From contig NZ_LT906443.1 of assembly GCF_900187135.1 (NCBI RefSeq), positions 2,232,001 to 2,296,000 on the forward strand: a stretch of 64,000 nt of DNA, read 5' to 3'. The notes under the pieces are model-generated. The model was not told where the DNA came from, did no database searches, and worked only from the letters and a program-made list of their open reading frames with translations. Positions 47,030-54,901 of this stretch are shown here, piece after piece (position 1 is the first letter of the stretch; each line of letters starts with the position of its first letter). The DNA is from Corynebacterium ulcerans. GTDB taxonomy: Bacteria; Actinomycetota; Actinomycetes; Mycobacteriales; Mycobacteriaceae. The position numbers and the translations under genes are program-made.

Positions 47030-47683
47030 GTGTTGCACGCTGTGAGCTATGCTCTCATGGACTCCGTTAATGTTTTGCTCATCGGAGTCATTGTTGCGGT
47101 GGCTCTCCTAGTGCCTCGCGGGGGGCGCTACGGAAAAATAGTATCGCTTTTGATCTTGGGGGATTGGCTAGGCGTTTTTCTTCTTTCAATCCCCACTCTG
47201 GCGCTGTTTCATTCGATAGAAGATAAGGTCCGCGCTTTCATAGATTCGCCTGTGTTTGGCGTGATCTTGATAGTGACAGGTATCGCCGGAGCAATTCTTA
47301 CATGGCGAGGTGGCGACTCAACAGGATTAGTGCAACGCTTACTTGAACCATTGCGTACGCCAAGCCTGAAGACGATGGTGGTGGGTTTTGTCTTAGGGGT
47401 GGCGCAATCGATCACGTCGATTCCATTTTTCACAGGGCTGGCCTATCTTGCCACCGGTGATTACAGCAGAACATTCAGTTACATCGCATTGTTCCTTTAT
47501 GCGTCCCTTGCCCTGAGCCTTCCGTTTTTCTGCGCAGTAGGCGTGGGATTTGTGCGTGCGTTCCCAGAGAGCCCCTTGGGTAGAGCTTTTGAGTGGGCGC
47601 GGTGCAATAGTGACCGCGTAGCCCTGTGGGCCGGTTATCTGGTGGCTATCGCCCTGGTGCTCATGGGAGTTTCGCATCTATAG
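47030..47683 (+). CDS. Membrane protein, LysE/GAP-like fold
   Basis: A 217-residue protein with six to seven hydrophobic segments and few charges in the middle (LLIGVIVAVALLVPRGGRYGKIVSLLILGDWLGVFLL; KTMVVGFVLGVAQSITSIPFFTGLAY). The even pattern and GVAQSITSIPFF motif recall LysE-superfamily (GAP/cadmium-resistance-like) transporters. Substrate unknown. GTG start; ribosome binding site weak (GAGGGAG about 12 bases before). It follows a palindromic operator-like sequence. Confidence 0.65.
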   Translation: MLHAVSYALMDSVNVLLIGVIVAVALLVPRGGRYGKIVSLLILGDWLGVFLLSIPTLALFHSIEDKVRAFIDSPVFGVILIVTGIAGAILTWRGGDSTGLVQRLLEPLRTPSLKTMVVGFVLGVAQSITSIPFFTGLAYLATGDYSRTFSYIALFLYASLALSLPFFCAVGVGFVRAFPESPLGRAFEWARCNSDRVALWAGYLVAIALVLMGVSHL

Positions 47684-47762
47684 CGGGCTTTTCGACGCCC
47701 ACGCTGTAACACAAACTCCCTAACCCCTTCCTACGCGCGGTTGCATAGCTAGGCTGTGAAGA

Positions 47763-48782
47763 ATGACAACTCTTTATCCGGTAGCTGACCCAATTGGCGA
47801 ATCACATATTGAACGCGACGGACAGCGTATTGCCTATACAGAATATGGAAATCCGCAGGGCATCCCAGCAGTCTTTATCCACGGCGGTCCTGGTGGCGGA
47901 ACGACAAAAGAAAACGCAGGATTTTTTGATCAGGATAAGTACCGGGTCATCTTGATCGATCAGCGTGGCTGCGGAAAATCCACTCCACATATTGCAGATC
48001 CGGACATTGATCTAGAAGCAGCCTTGGCGGTGAACACCACGCACAAGCTAGTCGAGGATATAGAGGCGATACGCCAGCAACTCGGAATAGATAAATGGCT
48101 GGTCTTTGGTGGTTCGTGGGGTTCTACTTTGTCCCTGAAATACATCCAAACGCATCCAGACCGTGTGCTTGCTGTGGTGCTTCGGGGAATCTTTATGCTG
48201 CGAAAAACCGAGTTGGATTGGTTCTATAACGGGGGCGCCGCACACTTATTCCCTGACAAGTGGGAACGGTACCTCTCTGTCATCCCAGAGGATAAAAAGC
48301 CTGCCGCAGATGATCTATCAGGAGCGACCCACCTTGCTGGTGTGGACTTGATCGCGGAGTACCACAAACTTCTCCATTCGAGCGATCGCGCCGTGGCGCT
48401 CGAGGCTGCTCGTGCGTGGAGTGTCTGGGAAGGATCGACGTCTTTCCTAGAGATTCGAGACACTCAAGACCATGAGGATGAGCGCTTTGCCTTGGCGTTT
48501 GCACGCATTGAGAACCATTACTTTGTTCATCAGGGCTTTATGCGCGACGGTGAACTGCTAGAACCTGCCAATATCGAACGCATCCGGGATATCCCCGCGG
48601 TGATCGTCCAGGGGCGTTACGACGTTGTCTGCCCGCCCGTTACCGCATGGAATCTGCACCGGGCATGGCCAGAGGCCGAATTCCATTTCTCGCCGACGTC
48701 CGGACACGCTGCGAGCGAAAAAGAAAATGTTGCTGCTCTGGTAGCCGCAACGGATCGTTTTGCAGAAGAACTATCGAGGTAA
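47763..48782 (+). CDS. pip: Proline iminopeptidase
   Basis: An alpha/beta hydrolase that removes N-terminal proline from peptides. The 339-residue protein shows HGGPGGG (oxyanion loop, near 41), DQRGCGKSTPH, the nucleophile GGSWGSTLSL (Ser near 119) and the late VQGRYDVVCPPVTAW and SGHAASEKE that carry Asp and His of the triad. No signal peptide; cytoplasmic. It is followed by a terminator shared with the convergent prfC. Confidence 0.93.
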   Translation: MTTLYPVADPIGESHIERDGQRIAYTEYGNPQGIPAVFIHGGPGGGTTKENAGFFDQDKYRVILIDQRGCGKSTPHIADPDIDLEAALAVNTTHKLVEDIEAIRQQLGIDKWLVFGGSWGSTLSLKYIQTHPDRVLAVVLRGIFMLRKTELDWFYNGGAAHLFPDKWERYLSVIPEDKKPAADDLSGATHLAGVDLIAEYHKLLHSSDRAVALEAARAWSVWEGSTSFLEIRDTQDHEDERFALAFARIENHYFVHQGFMRDGELLEPANIERIRDIPAVIVQGRYDVVCPPVTAWNLHRAWPEAEFHFSPTSGHAASEKENVAALVAATDRFAEELSR

Positions 48783-48795
48783 GCACAAAAAAGAA

Positions 48796-48833
48796 AAGGC
48801 CGTAGTTCATTCTCACAGGGACTGCGGCCTTTC
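48796..48833. terminator. Terminator between pip and prfC
   Basis: AAAGGCCGTAGT pairs with ACTGCGGCCTTT with one G-T pair; A and T runs at the ends serve both strands. Confidence 0.75.
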
Positions 48834-48853
48834 TGCTTATCGTGAGTGCGTGA

Positions 48854-50488
48854 TTAGTCTGCAACCATGGGCAGAAGCTCGAACTCTGGGTGCTCTTTTT
48901 CTATGAAAGCGAGTTTCCACTTATCTCCAAAGAGGGCTACGAGCTCACCGTCGGTTCGCTGGAATACTTCCACACCGCGCTGTTTGGAAAGCTCTGTTGC
49001 GGTTTCGGGCGTGGTACGTCGAGCAACGGAGTAGGGGATGGGATCTGAGATGGTCTCCACGTTGTATTCGTTTTCCATCCGGGCCATCATGACCTCAAAC
49101 TGCATGGGGCCAACCGCAGCCATGACCGGGGCAGCATCGCCGCGGGCATCATTTTTAAGGATTTGAACAACGCCCTCGGCAGCAAGCTGGTCCAATCCTT
49201 TGCGGAATTGCTTGTACTTTCCTAGAGACTTGGCTCTGAGGATGCGGAAATGTTCTGGGGCGAATTGCGGCATTGGCGGATATTGGACTTTTCGCCCTTC
49301 AAAGATCGTGTCACCGGGTGCTAGGGCACCAGCGTTCACGAGACCGACGATGTCACCTGGGTAGGCGGTCTCCACAGTGGAACGGGTTCGACCGAAGACC
49401 GTGAGCGCGTATTTTGTGGAAAAACTACGCCCCGATTGCGCATGGGTAACCTGCATGCCACGATCAAATTCCCCAGATACGATGCGCATAAACGCTAGGG
49501 AGTCACGGTGGTTTTTATCCATGCCAGCCTGGACCTTGAAAACTACGCCGGAGAAGTCATCGGTGACGTCGCGTGACTCGTCGATTGCTGTCGTCGCATC
49601 GGAGATCGCTTTAGCGTCGGATGCTCGGCCGCTAGGAGAGGGGGCGAGGCTACAGAGAGTGTCCAAAATCTGATGGACACCAAAGTTCAGCATTGCAGAC
49701 GCAAAAATAAGTGGAGAGGTAGTGCAATCGAGGAAGAGATCCTGGTCGTGTATGGCTCCGTCTGCTGCAAGAAGCTCGGCTTCTTCCACCGCGGTTTCCC
49801 ACGCGCTTTCTTCGCGTTGTTCGGCTTCTTCCGGAGCATAGTGCTCTTCAGGCGCAATGGTAGAGCCGCCGGCCGTGCGTAGGAAGTGGATGTATTCTGC
49901 GGCTTCACCATCTGCGTTGATGCGAGCAAGCCCACGGAAGTCTCCGGCATCTCCTACTGGCCAGAAGAGCGGGGTGGGTTGGAGGCCGATTTCGTTGACG
50001 ATCTCGTCGACAAGCTCTAGTGGCGTGCGACCTGGGCGGTCCCACTTGTTAATGACGGTGACAATGGGGAGGCCGCGGGCTTTACAGACGCGGAAGAGCT
50101 TGAGGGTTTGTGGCTCAAGGCCTTTGGCGGCGTCGATAAGCATGACTGCGGCATCGACGGCGGTGAGTACTCGATATGTGTCCTCAGAAAAGTCTGCGTG
50201 ACCAGGTGTATCCACCAAGTTGATCACAAAGGGCTCGCCTTTGTGCCCCTCAGGAGCGTACTCAAACTGCAGTGCCGAGGAGGCAATGGAGATACCGCGG
50301 TCTTTCTCCATATCCATCCAGTCGGAGACAGTCGCCTTCCTACCGGCTTTGCCGTGCACGGCGCCAGCCTCTGCAATGACGTGCGCATGCAGTGCGAGGG
50401 CCTCCGTCAGCGTGGACTTACCTGCGTCTGGGTGGGCGATGACTGCAAAAGTTCGGCGACGTGATGCTTCGCTGGAAAGAGTACTCAT
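48854..50488 (-). CDS. prfC: Peptide chain release factor 3
   Basis: A GTPase that recycles RF1/RF2 after termination. The 544-residue protein shows AHPDAGKSTLTEALALHA (P-loop), SDWMDMEKDRGISI (switch I), NLVDTPGHADFSEDTYR (switch II) and VINKWDRPGRTPLEL (specificity). The ATG at 50488 (MSTLSSEASRRRTF) is placed by homology; the frame is open another 98 codons upstream but this has no typical protein character. Confidence 0.95.
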   Translation of the reverse strand: MSTLSSEASRRRTFAVIAHPDAGKSTLTEALALHAHVIAEAGAVHGKAGRKATVSDWMDMEKDRGISIASSALQFEYAPEGHKGEPFVINLVDTPGHADFSEDTYRVLTAVDAAVMLIDAAKGLEPQTLKLFRVCKARGLPIVTVINKWDRPGRTPLELVDEIVNEIGLQPTPLFWPVGDAGDFRGLARINADGEAAEYIHFLRTAGGSTIAPEEHYAPEEAEQREESAWETAVEEAELLAADGAIHDQDLFLDCTTSPLIFASAMLNFGVHQILDTLCSLAPSPSGRASDAKAISDATTAIDESRDVTDDFSGVVFKVQAGMDKNHRDSLAFMRIVSGEFDRGMQVTHAQSGRSFSTKYALTVFGRTRSTVETAYPGDIVGLVNAGALAPGDTIFEGRKVQYPPMPQFAPEHFRILRAKSLGKYKQFRKGLDQLAAEGVVQILKNDARGDAAPVMAAVGPMQFEVMMARMENEYNVETISDPIPYSVARRTTPETATELSKQRGVEVFQRTDGELVALFGDKWKLAFIEKEHPEFELLPMVAD

Positions 50489-50588
50489 GGTTGATAAGGA
50501 TAATCGCCTTGGCGCAATGTCCCGAATCCACCTGACCCCTCCTACTCGCAGACATGAGCATGGAGGGGTGAGGGGGCTCGGTGAAAGA

Positions 50589-51443
50589 TCAATGAGTGGC
50601 GTCTGGCTGGCCAAAATGGATGCCGAGCATGGACTCGGTGCGCGTGAAAAGAGTGTCTGCGGCCCGTTGTGAACGTGCCAGCGGATTGACCACACCAGGA
50701 CGAAGCTTGTCGTTGTAGTAGAGGCCTGATTGCCACGTGATAGTGGGGGTGCCGTCAATAAAATACGCCAGGTTTTTTCCACCTTGTTCTGCAGAAATAC
50801 TCAATTTGCTGGCCAAGGGGTTCTTGTAGAAGCGGCTAAGGAAGCCATGTGATTCTTGGGCGAAGTTGGTGAGTACCACGCCTGGGTGGAATGAGACCGC
50901 GCTGATTCCGCGATGCTGAAATTTTTGATGTAGCGACCTCGCAAACAACAAGTCTGCGAGCTTGCTGGTGCCATAGGCACGGTTTGTTTTGTAGTCTTTG
51001 ACCCCCATGAGGTCATCAAAATCCAGGCGACCAAAGAGCACATTGGCCAGACTAGAGGTCATAATAACGTGAGCGTTTGACTTCTCAAGGAGGGGGAACA
51101 GCTCGTGGGTGAGCAGAAAAGGTGCCAGGTAGTTGATCTGGAACGTTTGCTCAAAACCGTCTTCAGTGATGATGGGGCCATCGAAGATACCGCCAGCATT
51201 ATTGGCAAGCACATCGATACGATCGCAAGCAGCTAAGAGATCGTGGGCTAATCGACGTACATCGGTGAGTGAGGAATAGTCCGCGCAGAAAAATTCAGCC
51301 CCGACAGCTTCCGCTATAGCTGCTGTTTTCTGTGGATTCCTTCCCACTAACACCAATCTATCGTCTGGGTGCTGCGCAGCTAGTAGCCGTGCTGCAGCTG
51401 CCCCGATTCCGTCACTTGCACCGGTAATCACGATTGTTCGCAT
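50589..51443 (-). CDS. Short-chain dehydrogenase/reductase
   Basis: 284 residues of the SDR fold. The cofactor motif is TGASDGIGAAAARLLA, the structural NNAG is LANNAGGI, and the catalytic Ser (MTSSLAN) and Tyr-Lys (AYGTSKLADLLFA) are present. The pattern around NYLAPFLLTHELFP and FHPGVVLTNFA is that of retinol-dehydrogenase-like SDRs. Substrate unknown. It starts 13 bases after the pth1 stop, so it is co-transcribed. Confidence 0.9.
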   Translation of the reverse strand: MRTIVITGASDGIGAAAARLLAAQHPDDRLVLVGRNPQKTAAIAEAVGAEFFCADYSSLTDVRRLAHDLLAACDRIDVLANNAGGIFDGPIITEDGFEQTFQINYLAPFLLTHELFPLLEKSNAHVIMTSSLANVLFGRLDFDDLMGVKDYKTNRAYGTSKLADLLFARSLHQKFQHRGISAVSFHPGVVLTNFAQESHGFLSRFYKNPLASKLSISAEQGGKNLAYFIDGTPTITWQSGLYYNDKLRPGVVNPLARSQRAADTLFTRTESMLGIHFGQPDATH

Positions 51444-51456
51444 GTTTTTAGCTTAG

Positions 51457-52104
51457 CTATGCGGAGTGGATTGTGTGTTGTGCCTGTGCGATTCCGGCAC
51501 TGACAACAAGCCGCACCGCTTCTGCAGACCGTGCGATCATGGTGTCAAGAGCCTCATCATGCTCAACATCGCCGAGGACATAATCCGGCACAGACATCCC
51601 CTTCGGCGGACGCGAAATTCCCATGCGTATCCTCAGGTAATCGCGGGTATTTAACAATGCGCTGCTTGATTTAAGGCCATTGTGGCCGTTTTCATTGCCT
51701 CCCTTTTTGATACGAACAGTACCGTGGGGAAGGTCCAACTCATCATGCAGAATAATGATGTGATCTGCTGCAATGCCGTATTCTTCTGCGATAGGGGCGA
51801 TCGCTTCCCCCGAGTTGTTCATGTAGGTGGTGGAACGCAGCACAGCGATCTCGTGTTGACCAATCTTAAGACGTGCTTCCTCCACGGGTAAGCCTCGCCG
51901 CTGGGTGAGCGGGGTGCCCTCTAGGAGAGCGTCGACAGCCATGTATCCCACGTTGTGTCGATTTCTGGCATAAGTGTTTCCCGGGTTACCAAGTCCGATG
52001 ACGATCCACTCGGGGGTCGGGCGATGAACAGCTGTCTCCGTGTGCGGCTGATTGAACGCTTTCTTAGGTGTGAAGATACGCTGCAACAATTCTCTAAACG
52101 TCAT
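51457..52104 (-). CDS. pth1: Peptidyl-tRNA hydrolase (paralogue 1)
   Basis: Frees tRNA from dropped peptidyl-tRNA. The 215-residue protein has IVIGLGNPGNTYARNRHNVGYMAVD with catalytic His, TTYMNNSGEAI, HDELDLPHGTVRIKKGGNENGHNGLKS and RIRMGISRPP. A 30-residue N-terminal extension (MTFRELLQRIFTPKKAFNQ) is absent from the second copy. It is divergent from a nitronate monooxygenase gene with only 29 bases between starts. Confidence 0.94.
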   Translation of the reverse strand: MTFRELLQRIFTPKKAFNQPHTETAVHRPTPEWIVIGLGNPGNTYARNRHNVGYMAVDALLEGTPLTQRRGLPVEEARLKIGQHEIAVLRSTTYMNNSGEAIAPIAEEYGIAADHIIILHDELDLPHGTVRIKKGGNENGHNGLKSSSALLNTRDYLRIRMGISRPPKGMSVPDYVLGDVEHDEALDTMIARSAEAVRLVVSAGIAQAQHTIHSA

Positions 52105-52133
52105 ACATTTCGTCTTTCCACTAGCATGCGACT

Positions 52134-53156
52134 ATGACGTCGCGGATCCTGGAAAAGCTTAGCTGTCCTATCATCGGTGCTCCAATGGCAGGCGGCCCAT
52201 CAACTCCCGCGCTTGCTGCAGCTATTTCTAACGGCGGCGGATTGGGATTTTTGGCCTCAGGAAACAAAGATGTCGCGCTACTCGTACAAGATTTACGAGA
52301 CTGCGCCCAGCTGACAATGGGAAAACCTTATGGGGTTAATTTTTTCTACCCGCAGCCTCATCACACTGACCCTGATGCGCTCGATCGTGTTCAGCAGATC
52401 GTGAAAAAAGAATGTGAAGCGGTGGGGGTGGATCAACCGGATATACCCACTGTTGACTACTCGAATGACTTTCTTGCAAAGCGTGAGGCAGTCTTTACTG
52501 CGTGCGCAGAAGGCTACGGGCCCACAGTAGTGTCTAGTTCCTTTGGGTGTTTTACTACGGAAGAGATAGGGCAGTTCCATAGCGTGGGCGTGGAAGCATG
52601 GGTATCAGTAACCAGTGTGCGGGAGGCAGAAGTAGCTCTATCTCGTGGCGTTGACGCCCTTGTCGTACAAGGACATGAGGCAGGAGGACATCGCTTGACG
52701 TGGGATGCTCGCGAAACACCGAGTGTCTCCTCAACCGCAGAACTGTGTACTGTGCTTCATACACAGCACCCCGATGCGGTGCTGATCGCGGCAGGCGGAA
52801 TCAGAACACCCAAAGATGTGAAAGCCACTTTGGTTACGGGGGCTAGTGCGGTGAGTTGTGGTTCGGTCTTTCTCCTTTCCCAAGAAGCGGGAACCAGCAG
52901 TGCAAATAGAACGATGGTCAGTGCAGGTGGGCCGACCCTGAGTAGTCGAGCTTTTTCTGGACGGGTGGCGCGCGGGATCGCAACGAAGTTTTCCCTTTCC
53001 CATCCCGACCTGCCATGTTCCTATCCAGAGCTTGGCATCATGATGTCTGGATTAAGGAATCGGAAAGGTTATGAATATTGCCTTGTTGGTGAGCGCACTG
53101 AGCTCATTTGCCCAGGTACAGTGCAAGAAATACTGGACTATCTCACGGGCGAATAA
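52134..53156 (+). CDS. Nitronate monooxygenase (2-nitropropane dioxygenase family)
   Basis: A 340-residue FMN-binding TIM barrel. The start reads LEKLSCPIIGAPMAGGPSTPALAAAISNGGGLGFLA, the family signature, with VVQGHEAGGHR, AAGGIRTPKDVK and GASAVSCGSVF forming the phosphate-binding end. It oxidises toxic alkyl nitronates or has a related role. Between two pth genes; no link to them is clear. Confidence 0.9.
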   Translation: MTSRILEKLSCPIIGAPMAGGPSTPALAAAISNGGGLGFLASGNKDVALLVQDLRDCAQLTMGKPYGVNFFYPQPHHTDPDALDRVQQIVKKECEAVGVDQPDIPTVDYSNDFLAKREAVFTACAEGYGPTVVSSSFGCFTTEEIGQFHSVGVEAWVSVTSVREAEVALSRGVDALVVQGHEAGGHRLTWDARETPSVSSTAELCTVLHTQHPDAVLIAAGGIRTPKDVKATLVTGASAVSCGSVFLLSQEAGTSSANRTMVSAGGPTLSSRAFSGRVARGIATKFSLSHPDLPCSYPELGIMMSGLRNRKGYEYCLVGERTELICPGTVQEILDYLTGE

Positions 53157-53214
53157 GTCTTCCACTTCGCGCCATGTACTTAGGAAAGGTTTAGCTCTTA
53201 TATAGTGGTCGATT

Positions 53215-53394
53215 ATGGGCATGGATAAAATTAGAAAAGCTGCACGTAAAGGCAAGCACAAGAAGAAGTGTTGCCGAGACAATCCGCGCTGTAAAACCTG
53301 TGCGGTGGTGCTCAAAAGGTTAGATAAGCAGGGGGCATTTGAGCTAGACGACGCTGCCCTGGCTAAAGCGCTTAAGAAAGCCCGCCGTTGGTAA
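53215..53394 (+). CDS. Small Cys-rich conserved protein overlapping pth2
   Basis: A 59-residue basic protein starting MGMDKIRKAARKGKHKKKCC, with RDNPRCKTCAVVLKRLDKQG in the middle. The C-C-x5-C-x2-C pattern could bind a metal. I recall small actinobacterial proteins with KKCC and PRCK-x-CPVV, so it is likely real. Its last 23 bases overlap the 3' end of the convergent pth2 on the other strand. It is shorter than most gene cut-offs and easily missed. Confidence 0.7.
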   Translation: MGMDKIRKAARKGKHKKKCCRDNPRCKTCAVVLKRLDKQGAFELDDAALAKALKKARRW

Positions 53395-53932
53395 TAATCC
53401 GCTCAACTTCGTCTGCGGCATCGGCACACGCGATAGGGATTTCCACCAGTTCCTTCTTGCTAAAAGGTTTGAGAACAAATGCTTTAGGTTCCATGCGGCC
53501 GGGCGGGCGTCCTATTCCTATTCCTACTCGGATGTAGTCTTTCGTGCCCAATGACTGGGTAATGGAACGCAAGCCATTGTGCCCATGATCACCGCCCCCA
53601 CGTTTTGCTTTGACTTCGCTGAACCCGAGTTCGAGGTCGTCGAAAAGCACTATCACCTGGGAAGCGGGAACGTTGAAAAAATTCGCGATTGACCGCACTG
53701 GGCCACCGGAGAGATTCATAAAGCTGCGCGGCGTGGCAAGGATGACTTTTGTAGTTCCGATCCTAGTCTCTGCTGCCATCATATTGGTTTTTTTATGTGC
53801 ACTGAGCTTTGCTGGCATAGGGGAGGTGCGGGTGAGCAGCTCATCGATTGCCATATAACCGATGTTGTGGCGAGTTGTTGCGTATTGCGGGCCGGGATTG
53901 CCAAGGCCAACGACGAGAAAAGGTGAAGTCAC
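53372..53932 (-). CDS. pth2: Peptidyl-tRNA hydrolase (paralogue 2)
   Basis: A second bacterial-type Pth, 186 residues: VVGLGNPGPQYATTRHNIGYMAIDEL, PRSFMNLSGGPV, FDDLELGFSEVKAKRGGGDHGHNGLRSI and RVGIGIGRPPG. Most bacteria have one; corynebacteria carry two. It lies 76 bases after rplY, the usual pth-rplY neighbour order, so this is the copy in the conserved location. Confidence 0.94.
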   Translation of the reverse strand: MTSPFLVVGLGNPGPQYATTRHNIGYMAIDELLTRTSPMPAKLSAHKKTNMMAAETRIGTTKVILATPRSFMNLSGGPVRSIANFFNVPASQVIVLFDDLELGFSEVKAKRGGGDHGHNGLRSITQSLGTKDYIRVGIGIGRPPGRMEPKAFVLKPFSKKELVEIPIACADAADEVERIITNGGLS

Positions 53933-53952
53933 GGTTTCTTATTGTGGCAGTA

Positions 53953-53987
53953 AAAAACCAGCCCACAAAAATGCGAGCTGGCTTTTT
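53953..53987 (-). terminator. Hairpin between rplY and pth2
   Basis: On the minus strand AAAGCCAGC pairs with GCTGGTTTT (one G-T pair), then a T-run. It probably limits read-through from rplY into pth2. Confidence 0.7.
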
Positions 53988-54008
53988 ACGTAAGTAAGCG
54001 AAAAAAGT

Positions 54009-54632
54009 TTACTCTTCGCCCTCAGCCTCAGCTTCTGCGGACTCAGCAGCTTCGCCCTCAGCGGACTCCTCAGGCTCTTCAGCAACCTCTTCGAAGGAAA
54101 CGGTAGCAATGACGAACTCAGGATCAGCAACCAAGGTGGTGTTTGCTGGGAGGGAAAGGTCGCCGGCGAGGACCTTGGAATCAACCTCAAGGCCTTCAAC
54201 GGAAAAAGCGATCTCTTCAGGGATGGAGAGAACGTCTGCTTCAACGAGAACGGTGTCAGCATCCTGGATCAGGGTGGTGCCTGGTGCGGTCTCTCCCTGG
54301 AGTGCAACAGGAACCTCAACCTCAACCTTCTCGCCACGCTTGATGGCTAGGAGGTCGACGTGATCAGCGTTGAGGGTCAAAACGTTCTGATCAACGTGCT
54401 TGACCATAGCGAGGTGCTTCTCGCCTTCGATATCAAGATCGAGAACAGCGTTGGAACCGTGTGCACGAAGCAGTGCGTGGAGCTCAAGGATGTCTACGGA
54501 GAAGTGAAGTGGTGCTTCAAGATCGGTGCCGTAGATAACACCAGGAACCTGGCCAGCAACACGCAGGCGGCGAGCAAAGCCCTTGCCAAACTCGGTACGT
54601 GGCTGAGCTGAGATGGTTGGGTAGTTAGCCAT
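54009..54632 (-). CDS. rplY: 50S ribosomal protein L25 (general stress protein Ctc)
   Basis: A 207-residue two-domain L25/TL5/CTC protein that binds 5S rRNA. The N-terminal domain has ISAQPRTEFGKGFARRLRVAGQVPGVIYG, the C-terminal beta domain VEVEVPVALQGETAPGTTLIQ. The end is a 30-residue Glu/Ala-rich tail, usual in actinobacteria. The ATG at 54632 follows GAGGAG; the TTG at 54647 is not needed. Confidence 0.95.
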   Translation of the reverse strand: MANYPTISAQPRTEFGKGFARRLRVAGQVPGVIYGTDLEAPLHFSVDILELHALLRAHGSNAVLDLDIEGEKHLAMVKHVDQNVLTLNADHVDLLAIKRGEKVEVEVPVALQGETAPGTTLIQDADTVLVEADVLSIPEEIAFSVEGLEVDSKVLAGDLSLPANTTLVADPEFVIATVSFEEVAEEPEESAEGEAAESAEAEAEGEE

Positions 54633-54901
54633 GAAAATTCTCCTCAAATATTTTATGAAGGTGAAAACTTCGGCCGCACCAAAAGAAAATGGCCTGCGGC
54701 CGACTCGAATGTCTTGGTCGAGTCTTCGCAGGCTTAAATAAGCTTTAAAAACGATCGCGTCGATAACGGCTCCTTACAAGGCGCCCTCGCCGAGACTCGG
54801 CTACGATACCACCAATGCCGCCGCGGAATCAAGCTGAAAAATGTACATGATCAGCGTGGCTGAGGCATAACTGCGGTAGGTGACTAGGAGCTTATTGTTC
54901 C
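54633..54901 (-). other. Leader of rplY and spacer to the pullulanase gene
   Basis: Two adjacent inverted repeats: TCGGCCGCA / TGCGGCCGA (54670-54678, 54695-54703) and GACTCGA / TCGAGTC (54702-54708, 54718-54724). They share bases 54702-54703. They lie in the rplY leader and may form tandem hairpins. No gene seen in 54730-54901. Confidence 0.45.

Noticed and set aside
50489-50782. 98-codon N-terminal extension of prfC
   Set aside because: Homology begins at the ATG at 50488 and the upstream translation is low-complexity and overlaps the 3' end of the SDR gene.
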